64,000 nucleotides of DNA from UBA7672 sp965279085 (lineage in GTDB: Bacteria; Pseudomonadota; Alphaproteobacteria; Caulobacterales; Hyphomonadaceae): positions 4,402,001 to 4,466,000 of the forward strand of contig OZ257149.1 in assembly GCA_965279085.1 (NCBI GenBank), given 5' to 3'. The stretch's first letter is position 1; every line of letters begins with the position of its first letter. The notes beneath the pieces are model-generated. The model was not told where the DNA came from, made no database searches, and saw nothing but the letters and a program-made list of their open reading frames with translations. A program made the position numbers and the translations under genes. Positions 24,407 to 32,756 of this stretch are shown here, one piece after another.

Positions 24407-25444
24407 ATGGCGGACAAGCAGGAAATCCTGACGATCGATCAGGCCATGGAAGGCCTGCCACAGGATTTCGGCTTCTTCGCCGAGGATTTCCGCACAAACC
24501 TGCAGCCGAAGCTCGCGGCGCGCGAAGCGGATCGCATCGCCGCCGTCAACCGCCAGCGCAACTTCACGCTCATCGGCCTCGGGCTGGGCGTCGCCGCCGC
24601 CATCGCCATGGGCATCTTCATCCGGGGCGACAATGAGTTCGACGGCTACATCTTCGGCGTGGTGCTCGCGGTGTGCATCACCGGAGGCATGTTCGCCTGG
24701 GGCTCCATGGCGCTCGGCAAGCTGGCCAAGGAAACCAAGCTGATGCTGATCGAGCCGGTCAGCGGCGAGTTCGGCATGGAATACCAGCTCGCCCCCGGCC
24801 AGCCGCAGGACATGCAGACCTTCCGTTCCCTCGGCCTGGTCCCCGGCTGGGATCGCGCCAAGTACGAGGATCGCCTCACCGGCGCGCGCAACGACACGCC
24901 GTTCGAGTTCTTCGAGGCGCATCTGGAAGAGAAGCGCACGACGACAGACTCCAAGGGCCGCACGCGCACGACATGGGTCACGGTCTTCCGGGGCCAGTGC
25001 CTTCAGGTGAAGTTCCACAAGGAGTTCAAGGGCGTCACCAAGGTCTATCGCGACATGGGCATGCTCAACTTCTTCGCGAAGCTCGGCCAGCTCGGAAAAG
25101 GCCAGAAGGTCTCGCTGGAAGACCCGGTCTTCGAGAAGGCCTTCGAGGTCTATTCGACCGACCAGATCGAAGCCCGCTTCATTCTTACGCCCGACTTCAT
25201 GGAGCGCCTGCTCGGCCTCGAGCGCACTTTCAAGGGCAAACAGGTGCGCTGCGCCTTCGCGGGCGGCGAGATGCTGCTCTGCTGCGAGGGCAAGAACCTG
25301 CTCGAGCCGGGCTCGATGTACCGCAAGATGGATGATCTCGGCCGCGTCCGTGAAATCCTGCAGGACTTCGCGGCGATCTTCCTCCTGATCGACGCCATGT
25401 CCCAACGCCTGACGCCCGACGCCCTCCGCGGCCCGAACGGATAG
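24407..25444 (+). CDS. DUF3137 membrane protein
   Basis: 345 residues from ATG 24407 (MADKQEILTIDQAMEGLPQDF); the upstream in-frame ATG at 24368 lacks support. Two membrane helices lie at about residues 47-66 and 76-97 (FTLIGLGLGVAAAIAMGIFI and IFGVVLAVCITGGMFAWG). The large soluble C-terminal part contains DTPFEFFEAHLEEKRTTTDSKGRTRTTWVTVFRG, a signature segment of DUF3137. Function unknown. The gene stands alone between the toxin and a YqhA-like gene. Confidence 0.78.
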   Translation: MADKQEILTIDQAMEGLPQDFGFFAEDFRTNLQPKLAAREADRIAAVNRQRNFTLIGLGLGVAAAIAMGIFIRGDNEFDGYIFGVVLAVCITGGMFAWGSMALGKLAKETKLMLIEPVSGEFGMEYQLAPGQPQDMQTFRSLGLVPGWDRAKYEDRLTGARNDTPFEFFEAHLEEKRTTTDSKGRTRTTWVTVFRGQCLQVKFHKEFKGVTKVYRDMGMLNFFAKLGQLGKGQKVSLEDPVFEKAFEVYSTDQIEARFILTPDFMERLLGLERTFKGKQVRCAFAGGEMLLCCEGKNLLEPGSMYRKMDDLGRVREILQDFAAIFLLIDAMSQRLTPDALRGPNG

Positions 25445-25546
25445 GGCGTCGCCCGCCCCCGTTCCCCCCTCGCAAGAATCCGCAAGCATTGCTTAGGAAA
25501 ATCGCGCTATCGGCGGAATACACCTCATCGTCAGGGACGTGACTCG

Positions 25547-26107
25547 ATGAAAAAGCCCTTCCTGGAACGCGCCCTCGAAGGCGGCCTGTTCCGCGCCCGC
25601 TGGCTCATGGCGCCGTTCTATGTCGGCCTGATCGCGGCTGTCGTCGCGCTTCTGGTCGTGTTCTTCCAGGAACTGTTCCACCAGATCCCCATGCTGTGGA
25701 CGTTCGATCCCGTGACCCACGCCTACGCCATGACCGCTGACGACGCGATCATGCTGGCCTTGTCGCTGATCGACCTGTCGCTCGCCGCCAACCTCGTCGT
25801 GATCGTGATGTTCTCGGGCTATGAGAACTTCGTCTCGAAGATCGACACCGGCGAAAACGAGGACCGCCCCGAATGGATGGGCACGGTCGATTTCTCCGCG
25901 CTCAAGCTGAAACTCGTCGCCTCGATCGTCGCCATCTCGGGCATCGCCCTGCTGAAGAGCTTCCTCGCGCTCGGCGACGGCGGCGAGTTCGATGCGGTCG
26001 CCCGCGACAAGCTGATGTGGCAGGTGATCGTCCACGTCACCTTCATCGTGTCGGGCGTGCTGCTGGCCCTGATGGACTGGCTCACCGGCCATCAGAAGGC
26101 GCACTGA
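25547..26107 (+). CDS. UPF0114 (YqhA-like) membrane protein
   Basis: 186 residues with four membrane helices. The conserved family segments LIDLSLAANLVVIVMFSGYENFVSKID and LKLKLVASIVAISGIALLKSFL are intact. The family is widespread in proteobacteria and has no firmly established function. A strong hairpin follows at 26134. Confidence 0.88.
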   Translation: MKKPFLERALEGGLFRARWLMAPFYVGLIAAVVALLVVFFQELFHQIPMLWTFDPVTHAYAMTADDAIMLALSLIDLSLAANLVVIVMFSGYENFVSKIDTGENEDRPEWMGTVDFSALKLKLVASIVAISGIALLKSFLALGDGGEFDAVARDKLMWQVIVHVTFIVSGVLLALMDWLTGHQKAH

Positions 26108-26133
26108 TCGCCAATCCTGATCCCGAAAGAGAA

Positions 26134-26164
26134 AAGTCCCCGTCGACAGAGCCGACGGGGACTT
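26134..26164. terminator. Hairpin, possible bidirectional terminator
   Basis: AAGTCCCCGTCG-ACAGAGC-CGACGGGGACTT is a perfect 12-bp stem 27 bases after the YqhA-like gene. On the + strand no T-run follows; read on the minus strand it is followed by TTTTCTC. It probably ends the + strand transcript, less efficiently than a T-tailed terminator. Confidence 0.65.
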
Positions 26165-26343
26165 GAGGGTGATTCTCGGGGGAGAGAATGATTGTGTTGT
26201 CGTCCCCCGCGGCGCCGACCCCGGGACCACAAAGGGGCGATGACGGGATTGTTTGAGGCGCAAATGCGGCGTCATAGTTGACGCAGCCCGTAGCACGAGC
26301 CCGTATTCCTCGAAGGAAGCCTGCACAAGACAGGGGGAAACGC

Positions 26344-28674
26344 ATGAAGTTCACGCTGCGTATCGCCGCCCTGGCCCTGTTCGCCGCAGCGCCGGCAATC
26401 GCGCAGGGAACGCCCGAAGATTACAAGCGCGCCGAGGAACTCCGCACCCGCTTCTTCGGCCTCGTCGAAGGCATCGCCGACGAACCGAAGTTCTCTGAGG
26501 ACTCGAAGACGCTGGTCTATCGCCGCTCGCTCACTGGCGGCGGCTACGACTTCGTTCAGATCGACATCGCAACGCTCGCCCGCACGCCCGCCTTTGACCA
26601 GCCCGCCATCGCGAAGTCTCTCGCCAGCGCCACGGGCCGCCCCTGGCGTCCGCACAACCTGCCATTCGCCAGCTACTTGCTCTCCACCGACCGTGCGTCG
26701 ATGGAGTTCGAAGCCTCAAATGCAAAATGGCGCTGCCTTTTCGTCGACTCGTCCTGCGAGAAGCTCGAAGACCTCAACCGCCCGCCGCCGCTCGTCGGCA
26801 TGGCCCCGCGCAATCCCATCGGCACGGGCCGCACCGACAACCCGGACAACATCCCATCCCGCGCGCCCGACAACAATTCCGAAGCCTTCATCCGCGACCA
26901 CAACATCTTAGTCCGCACCTTCGCCACGTCGAGCGAGCGTCAGCTGACCACCGACGGCGCCGCCGACAGCTCCTACGTCATCACCCGCGACAGCTGGTCG
27001 CCGGACGGCAAGTTCCTCGCCGTCTCCCGGACGAAGCCTGGAGAGGAGCGCTACGTCCACTTCGTCGAAAGCTCGCCGGAGGCGCAGCTTCAGCCCATCC
27101 TCACCGAGATGTTCTACAACAAGCCCGGCGACCGCCTTACCGAACGCCAGCCCGTGCTGATCGACGTCGCCACCGGCGCAGCCACCATCATCGACCGCAA
27201 GCTCTTCCCGAACGCCTACTGGCAGTCCGAACCCAGATGGTGGAAAGACGGCCGCGGCTTCTACATCCGCTACAACCAGCGCGGCCACCAGACCTACCGC
27301 GTCATCGAGGTGAACCGGCAGGGCGCCGCCCGCGCCATCATCGACGAACGCTCGCCTACCTACATCGAATACAGCTCCAAGCTTGTGTTCGAACCCGTCA
27401 ACGACGGCCGCGAGATCGTCTGGATGTCCGAGCGCGACGGCTGGTGTCACCTCTATCTCTATGACGGCGTCAAAGGCGTCGTGAAGAAGCAGATCACCAA
27501 GGGCCCGTGGGCCGTCCGCGCCGTGGTCAATGTCGACGAGAAGCGCCGCGAGATCACCTTCACTGCCAACGGCATGAAGCCCGGCGAGGACCCGTATTTC
27601 GTCCACTACTACCGCATCAGGTTCGACGGCACGGGCCTCATCGCGCTCACCGACGCGCCCGCCACCCACACCGTCACCTTCTCGCCGGACTATTCCGTCT
27701 ATGTCGACACATATTCCCGCGTCGATCTCGCGCCCGTCACACAGCTGCGCCGGTCCGCCGACGCGAAAGTCCTGCTCGAACTCGAACGCCCATCCACCGC
27801 CGCGCTCGCCAGTGCAGGCTGGTCGCCGCCCGAGCCCTTCGTGGCGAAGGGCAGGGACGGCAACACCGATATCCATGGCGTCATCGTCAGGCCGACCAAC
27901 TTCGACCCCGCGAAGAAATATCCCGTCATCGAGAACATCTACGCCGGCCCACAAGGCGCCTTCACGCCCAAGACCTTCCTCGCCTATCGCTCCATGCAGG
28001 CGCAGGCCGAACTCGGCTTCATCGTCGTGCAGATCGACGGCATGGGTACGAACTACCGTTCCAAATCCTTCCACGATATCGCGTGGAAGAACCTGAAGGA
28101 TGGCGGCTTCCCGGATCGCATCCTCTGGCACAGGGCCGCCGCCGCGAAATTCCCATGGTACGACGCAACCCGCGTCGGCCTCTATGGCGGCTCCGCCGGC
28201 GGACAGAACGCGATGGCCGCGCTGCTCTGGCACAACGATTTCTACAAGGCCGCCTGGGCCTATGCCGGCAGCCATGACAATCGCATGGACAAGATCTGGT
28301 GGAATGAACAGTACATGGGCTGGCCCGTCGGCCCCGAATACGAAGCCTCCTCAAACGTCGCCCATGCGGCCCTGCTGAAGGGCAAGCTCGCCCTTGTCGT
28401 CGGCGAGCTCGACACCAACGTCGATCCGTCCACCACCTTCCAGGTCGTCAACGCGCTCATCAAGGCCGGCAAGACGTTCGACTTCATCTTCCTGCCAGGC
28501 GGCGGCCACGGCGAAGGCGGCCAGTACGGCGAGCGCCGCCGCTGGGACTTCTTCGTCGACGCGCTGCTGGGCGTAGACCCGCCCGATCGCAACACGCCAA
28601 AGCCACCCGCTATTGCGCCGCCCGCCGCGTCGCCCGCCGACACCAACGCCAACGTCTCCGCACAAGCGCAGTAG
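26344..28674 (+). CDS. Secreted S9-family dipeptidyl peptidase (DPP-IV type)
   Basis: 776 residues from ATG 26344 behind CAGGGGGAAA; this start gives the signal peptide MKFTLRIAALALFAAAPAIAQ. An N-terminal beta-propeller domain (about 50-500) includes DSWSPDGKFLAVSRTKPGEERYVHFVE and SERDGWCHLYLYDGV. The C-terminal alpha/beta hydrolase domain has the nucleophile Ser in GLYGGSAGGQNAMAAL, Asp in VGELDTNVDPS and His in GGGHGEGG. Such enzymes release dipeptides from the N-terminus of peptides in the periplasm, usually after Pro or Ala. No operon partner. Confidence 0.9.
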   Translation: MKFTLRIAALALFAAAPAIAQGTPEDYKRAEELRTRFFGLVEGIADEPKFSEDSKTLVYRRSLTGGGYDFVQIDIATLARTPAFDQPAIAKSLASATGRPWRPHNLPFASYLLSTDRASMEFEASNAKWRCLFVDSSCEKLEDLNRPPPLVGMAPRNPIGTGRTDNPDNIPSRAPDNNSEAFIRDHNILVRTFATSSERQLTTDGAADSSYVITRDSWSPDGKFLAVSRTKPGEERYVHFVESSPEAQLQPILTEMFYNKPGDRLTERQPVLIDVATGAATIIDRKLFPNAYWQSEPRWWKDGRGFYIRYNQRGHQTYRVIEVNRQGAARAIIDERSPTYIEYSSKLVFEPVNDGREIVWMSERDGWCHLYLYDGVKGVVKKQITKGPWAVRAVVNVDEKRREITFTANGMKPGEDPYFVHYYRIRFDGTGLIALTDAPATHTVTFSPDYSVYVDTYSRVDLAPVTQLRRSADAKVLLELERPSTAALASAGWSPPEPFVAKGRDGNTDIHGVIVRPTNFDPAKKYPVIENIYAGPQGAFTPKTFLAYRSMQAQAELGFIVVQIDGMGTNYRSKSFHDIAWKNLKDGGFPDRILWHRAAAAKFPWYDATRVGLYGGSAGGQNAMAALLWHNDFYKAAWAYAGSHDNRMDKIWWNEQYMGWPVGPEYEASSNVAHAALLKGKLALVVGELDTNVDPSTTFQVVNALIKAGKTFDFIFLPGGGHGEGGQYGERRRWDFFVDALLGVDPPDRNTPKPPAIAPPAASPADTNANVSAQAQ

Positions 28675-28723
28675 CTTCCGGTTGCTTCGCAAACGGCCCC
28701 TTCCGTCAGTCGCTGCGCGCCTG

Positions 28724-28850
28724 CCACCTTCCCCACTGCGTGGGGCAAGACTTCTCCACGTTGCAGCAACGCGAAGAAGTCCTCCACCGCCAAAGGCGGG
28801 GGAGGTGGATCGCCGCGCCTTCGCGGCGAGACGGAGGGGGTTGCCCGGGA
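28724..28850. repeat. Cluster of intergenic hairpin repeats (family A, copy 1)
   Basis: The gap between the S9 peptidase and exbD is packed with hairpins. CTTCCCCAC/GTGGGGCAAG, GACTTCT/AGAAGTC, CCACCGCC-AAA-GGCGG and CGCCGCG-CCTT-CGCGGCG are seen in order. The block 28795-28813 (GGCGGGGGAGGTGGATCGC) recurs at 36205-36223. This looks like a dispersed, palindromic, non-coding repeat of the REP type. Confidence 0.7.
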
Positions 28851-28928
28851 AGCGGGCGGACGACCTTGCCAACCTGATCAAATAAGATTACACTAGTAAT
28901 CTGAGCGATCCGGAATCAGGAGGCGATC

Positions 28929-29342
28929 ATGGCCATGCAGGCTGGCAATCTGCGGGAAGGCGAACCCACGTCCGAAATCAACACCACGCCCCTGATCGAC
29001 GTGATGCTTGTGCTCTTGGTCATGCTGATCATCACACTCCCGCCCCAGCGCCACGCCGTGAAGATCGACACGCCCGTTCCCTGCGAGGGATGCGACAAAC
29101 CGATCGAGTTGCCCGACCCCATCCGCATCGCTGTCGATTTCGACGGTCGCATAAAATGGAACGACGTCGAGATATTGCGCGATGAACTTCGCCGGCGCTT
29201 CGCCGCCGAATCCCGCCGCGACATTCCCGCCGAGGTTCACATCCAGCCGCATCGCCTGGCGCAATACGGCGTCGTCGCCCACGTCATGGCCTCTGCCCAG
29301 CGCGAAGGCCTGAAGAAGATGGGCGTCGTGGGAGGAACCTGA
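28929..29342 (+). CDS. ExbD/TolR-family biopolymer transport protein (orphan)
   Basis: 137 residues with the Shine-Dalgarno AGGAGG. One N-terminal membrane helix (about 22-40) has the family Asp in NTTPLIDVMLVLLVML, where proton flow energises TonB-type systems. The periplasmic part contains an unusual Cys pair, PCEGCDKP. ExbD normally works with ExbB and TonB, but neither is adjacent; the gene lies between two repeat blocks. It may join an ExbB encoded elsewhere. Confidence 0.87.
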   Translation: MAMQAGNLREGEPTSEINTTPLIDVMLVLLVMLIITLPPQRHAVKIDTPVPCEGCDKPIELPDPIRIAVDFDGRIKWNDVEILRDELRRRFAAESRRDIPAEVHIQPHRLAQYGVVAHVMASAQREGLKKMGVVGGT

Positions 29343-29378
29343 TCTGGCTATCGATTGAAGCGGAACGCGCCCCCCAAC

Positions 29379-29482
29379 CTGTCATCCCGGCCGTAGCGAA
29401 GCGGAGAGCCGGGGCCCACTCATCCGCGTCGACAAGGTGAGAAGTGGGTCCCGGATAGCGCTGCGCGCTTCCGGGATGACAA
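29379..29482. repeat. Intergenic palindromic repeat (family B)
   Basis: About 104 bases bounded by the inverted repeat TGTCATCCCGG (29380-29390) and CCGGGATGACA (29471-29481). Inner pairs GGGCCCAC/GTGGGTCCC extend the palindrome. Ends of the TGTCATCCCGG type are common in dispersed alphaproteobacterial repeats. It lies between convergent exbD and the PhyH gene and could also stop transcription on both strands. Confidence 0.7.
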
Positions 29483-29512
29483 CCCGGCGCTGTCGGAGGA
29501 TCGGTGAGCCCG

Positions 29513-30286
29513 CTAGCGCCCCAGCGCCATCGCAATCGCCCGCTCCACCGGCGATGCGCCATCCAGATCCGGTCCATCCTTCCACCCCAGCCCCGGCTGC
29601 GCGATGAAGCGCGGCTCGCGCCCGTGATGCGCCTGCGCCGCGTGCACCATCAACGGATGCAGCAGCCACACCGTGCCGGCCTCTCCGGTCGCCAGCGCCA
29701 CTTCGCAATCGTCGCTCGAGGCAAAACCTTCCTGCGCCAGATCGGCCAGCGATATCCCGGCCTCGCCATGCGTCACCAGTTGCCGCGTCATCGGCATGTG
29801 CGAGCCCACGCGCACGCGCGTCGGCGCATCGTCCGGCCCGCAGTCCGAGAACAGGAACAGCATCAGCATCGACCGCGCTCGCGAGCGATAGTTCACACGC
29901 CACTGGAAATAATCCTGCGACGCGGGATCGTTGTCCGGCGGAAAGCTCGCATCGACATGCCAGCCATCGTCCCACGGCGTGCCGATCGGAAACCGCACCA
30001 CCATCGTCCCCATCGCGCCCGGCAGAACCCACCGCCCCCCGCCCGCCAGCTGATCCAGCGCCCCATGCAACCGCGCCGACCCCAACACCTCCCGAAACGG
30101 CGCATCCGCATACATGCCCAGCCGCATCACCGGCTCTTTCCAGTCCTCCGGCCGATCCGGCGACAACCCCAGATCGCGCCACAGAATCGCCCGGCAAGCC
30201 TCCGCCGTCGCCCGCGAGAACGCGCCCTCGAGCTTCACGAAGCCATCGGCGATGAAATGGTCGAGCTGCAAAGCACTCAGGATCAT
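29513..30286 (-). CDS. Phytanoyl-CoA dioxygenase (PhyH) family protein
   Basis: 257 residues from ATG 30286 (MILSALQLDHFIADGFVKLEGAF). The Fe(II)/2-oxoglutarate centre is visible as His and Asp in GWHVDASFPP, and a second His in LLHPLMVHAAQAHHG with the nearby Arg in RFIAQPGLGW that binds 2-oxoglutarate. The family hydroxylates lipids and diverse small molecules; the substrate is unknown. It lies 28 bases downstream of a TIR gene on the same strand, so it may be co-transcribed with it. Confidence 0.85.
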   Translation of the reverse strand: MILSALQLDHFIADGFVKLEGAFSRATAEACRAILWRDLGLSPDRPEDWKEPVMRLGMYADAPFREVLGSARLHGALDQLAGGGRWVLPGAMGTMVVRFPIGTPWDDGWHVDASFPPDNDPASQDYFQWRVNYRSRARSMLMLFLFSDCGPDDAPTRVRVGSHMPMTRQLVTHGEAGISLADLAQEGFASSDDCEVALATGEAGTVWLLHPLMVHAAQAHHGREPRFIAQPGLGWKDGPDLDGASPVERAIAMALGR

Positions 30287-30314
30287 GCGCGGGTTAGCAG
30301 CCATACTTGCTTGA

Positions 30315-31310
30315 TCAACAGGGCGACCATGTATCGGTCGTCGTGTCGGAGTTGTTGATGACTTTCAAATTGAAAGATCGCGCATCTGCTGACGCGAAAT
30401 ACTCGGGCGCGAAGATGTAAAGATCGCCGATAGCGCTGCTGTCTGTCGCGCTGTCGACACGAGTGCGAGTGCCTCCATCGCTGTCGGAAGTGATCTCATG
30501 CACAAATCGGCTGTTCGGCGTCGAGAATACTAGCGCGCCGCCCTCAAGCGTCACATTGGGGCCGTCCGCACACGCAACGCCGTCCCAGTTCCAGCGTCCT
30601 GCCATGCGCACGGAAAACCCCGGCCCAACGCCCAGCACCGGCGCCGGCGGTATTGCTCGCTGTCCGTTCGGGCACACGCCCAGCGTCGGCACGGAGCCAT
30701 CGAGGCATGTCGCTTGCGGTGCAGGCGTCGATATCGCGCCGCTGACCTCCGGCACACTCGCCGCCACTTGCGGCGCCTGCTGCTGCATCATGAACCACGC
30801 GGCGCCAGCGACTACCGCCGCGATGCCGATCAGCGCCACAGTCGTCTGCGCCTTGGGCGACATGGTGCCAGCCGCCTTCGCCGCCGGAGCGGAAGCCGCC
30901 GCTGGCGCAGCCCGCTTGCCCACACGCGCCGCGATCTCATCCACCAGCTTCGCGACCCCCTTCGAATTGGCATCGCGCCAGTCGGTGAGGTTCACCGTCT
31001 GCACCATGTAGAGCCCCATCGGCAGGTCTTCCGCCGCGATGGGGTCAATCATCGCCGGCAGAAGTTTCTCCGCCTTGCGCGCCACCAGAGCCTCGTGCCG
31101 CACATTGTCGCTCTTCACGCTCGCGCGCGACCACAGCACGACGGCCACCTTGCACGCGTTCAGCTTGCCCCGGATCCAAGTGTCCCAGTCCTGTCCCGCG
31201 GGCGTCTCCTGGTCCCAGAACACGTCGATGCCCCGCGCGGACAGCGCCGCCTGCACGCGCTCGGCCGCCGCGCGGTCCTTGCTGGAATAGGAGAGAAAGA
31301 CGTCTGCCAT
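30315..31310 (-). CDS. TIR-domain membrane protein with an unrecognised periplasmic C-terminal domain
   Basis: 331 residues from ATG 31310 (MADVFLSYSSKDRAAAERVQ). TIR domain 1-130, with candidate catalytic Glu 73 in SDNVRHEA. It aligns gap-free with the TIR-MORN protein, sharing LWSR, SDNV.HEA, PAMID and DLPMGL at equal positions. One membrane helix lies at about 156-175. The rest (about 180-331) is predicted periplasmic and has Cys 202, Cys 213, Cys 247 and Cys 331 (the last residue), suggesting two disulfides. The domain from about 230 starts GFSVRMAGRWNWDGVACADG and matches nothing I know. The PhyH gene follows on the same strand, and a lipoprotein gene lies upstream on the same strand. 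Confidence 0.85.
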   Translation of the reverse strand: MADVFLSYSSKDRAAAERVQAALSARGIDVFWDQETPAGQDWDTWIRGKLNACKVAVVLWSRASVKSDNVRHEALVARKAEKLLPAMIDPIAAEDLPMGLYMVQTVNLTDWRDANSKGVAKLVDEIAARVGKRAAPAAASAPAAKAAGTMSPKAQTTVALIGIAAVVAGAAWFMMQQQAPQVAASVPEVSGAISTPAPQATCLDGSVPTLGVCPNGQRAIPPAPVLGVGPGFSVRMAGRWNWDGVACADGPNVTLEGGALVFSTPNSRFVHEITSDSDGGTRTRVDSATDSSAIGDLYIFAPEYFASADARSFNLKVINNSDTTTDTWSPC

Positions 31311-31365
31311 CGGGAATCCCCACGGCCACGATACCACGCGCTGCCCGTCGCGAAACCGTCTCCGG

Positions 31366-31779
31366 TCAGCCTGTAACGCCGTCGACGCCCATCAACACGA
31401 AGAAGTCAGCCGCAGGCTTCCATCCCTCGGGTAGGTGCTGGTTCGCCGCCGCCGGAACATGCAGCAGCACGGCGTCCTGGTCGTAGAAGCGCAGCCGGGC
31501 GATCTCCTGCACCTTGTAGTCCTTCAGCCGATCGCCCTGCAGCCAGCGTGTGCTGCCGTCGGCGAGGTTCGCCGGCCAGCCGCCGCCGTCCTCGTTCAAG
31601 TGCGCCTTGATCTCGTCGATGCGGTCGCCCCAGCCCGCCGCCTTCACGGCGGCGTCGACCTCCGCCGTCCAGTCCGCCGCCGCGAAGATCATGGTCGGGT
31701 CGCTGATCGCCGCGCCGCCGGTCGCGCACCCGCCCGCCAGCAGCGCTACAGCCAGCGCAATCGCCTTCACCAAATTCAT
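31366..31779 (-). CDS. Small predicted lipoprotein
   Basis: 137 residues. The signal MNLVKAIALAVALLAGGC ends in a lipobox-like AGGC at Cys 18. The mature part (ISDPTMIFAAADWTAEVDAAVKAAG...) has no recognised domain; it is acidic with several Trp. It lies 13 bases downstream of xthA and 55 bases before the TIR gene, all on the minus strand. Function unknown. Confidence 0.65.
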   Translation of the reverse strand: MNLVKAIALAVALLAGGCATGGAAISDPTMIFAAADWTAEVDAAVKAAGWGDRIDEIKAHLNEDGGGWPANLADGSTRWLQGDRLKDYKVQEIARLRFYDQDAVLLHVPAAANQHLPEGWKPAADFFVLMGVDGVTG

Positions 31780-31792
31780 CGCAAGCTCCCCG

Positions 31793-32581
31793 TCAGTCCG
31801 CGAACGTCCCGATCACCGGCACATGGTCCGACGGTTTGCCCAGCACATCGTCGCCGCGCACCTTCCGGTGGATCGCGATCGATTTAAGCCGGTCCACCGC
31901 CTGCGGCGAACACATCAGGTGGTCGATGCGGATGCCCCAGTCCTTCTGCCACGCGCCCGCCTGGTAATCCCAGAACGTGTATTTCTGGATGCGCCCGTCG
32001 CGCTCCATGAACGCATCGGCATAGCCAAGATACTGCAGCTTCCTGAACCGCTCGCGCGTCGCGGGCGCGGCGAGGGCGTCCTCCGCCCACGCACGCGGGT
32101 CCCAGCAATCCTCATCGCGTGGAATGCAGTTGAAGTCCCCCGCCAGCACGACCGACTCTTCCAGCTCCAGCAGCTCGGAGGCGCGCGCGATCAGCCGGTC
32201 CATCCAGCGCAGCTTGTAGTCGTACTTGTCCCCCGGCCGCGGATTTCCGTTCGGCAGATAGACGCTCGCCACGCGCATCGGCTTCGGGCTCTCGACGAGC
32301 ACTTCCAGATACCGGCTCTGCTCGTCGCCATCCGCATCCGGCAGCCCCCGCACCTCGTCCGAGATGCGATGCTTCGACAGCACCGCCACGCCGTTATATG
32401 TCTTCTGCCCGAACACCGCGCAGTTGAACCCCAGCGCCTCGATCTCCTCGCGCGGAAACTTCTCGTCGACGCACTTGATCTCCTGCAGGCACCAGACATC
32501 CGCCTCGCAGGTCTTCAGCACGTCCAGCACAGTCGCCAGCCGCGCATTGACGGAGTTCACATTCCAGGTCGCGATCTTCAT
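31793..32581 (-). CDS. xthA: Exodeoxyribonuclease III
   Basis: 262 residues, the usual length. EEP-fold motifs are clear: MKIATWNVNSVNARL (catalytic Asn), WCLQEIKC (metal-binding Glu), VYLPNG, VLAGDFNCIP (Asp and Asn) and the C-terminal IRIDHLMCS and KPSDHVPV (catalytic His). It acts as an AP endonuclease and 3'-5' exonuclease in base-excision repair. In related alphaproteobacteria xthA lies near erpA and dgt; here extra genes are inserted between them. Confidence 0.95.
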   Translation of the reverse strand: MKIATWNVNSVNARLATVLDVLKTCEADVWCLQEIKCVDEKFPREEIEALGFNCAVFGQKTYNGVAVLSKHRISDEVRGLPDADGDEQSRYLEVLVESPKPMRVASVYLPNGNPRPGDKYDYKLRWMDRLIARASELLELEESVVLAGDFNCIPRDEDCWDPRAWAEDALAAPATRERFRKLQYLGYADAFMERDGRIQKYTFWDYQAGAWQKDWGIRIDHLMCSPQAVDRLKSIAIHRKVRGDDVLGKPSDHVPVIGTFAD

Positions 32582-32627
32582 GGCGCCTTGATACCGGAGT
32601 CAGCCCGAAACGGAAGCCTGCGCGGAC

Positions 32628-32740
32628 GCCCTCGTCCTTCGAGACGGCCTGCGGCCTCCTCTGGATGAGGGCTACTCCACCGCCGGACGTCTAGCCCTCA
32701 TCCTGAGGAGCCGCGAAGCGGCGTCTCGAAGGACGAGGGC
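32628..32740. repeat. Inverted pair of dispersed repeats (family C)
   Basis: Two copies in opposite orientation, 32628-32673 and 32693-32740. Each runs from GCCCTCGTCCTTCGAGAC to GGATGAGGGCT through a short internal hairpin (CCGC-GAAG-CGGC in the second). Together they form a long stem-loop between the nitroreductase stop and the xthA start. This CTCATCCTGAGGAG...CGAAGGACGAGG pattern is a familiar dispersed element in alphaproteobacteria. Confidence 0.8.
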
Positions 32741-32756
32741 GCGCTCACAGCCCCAG

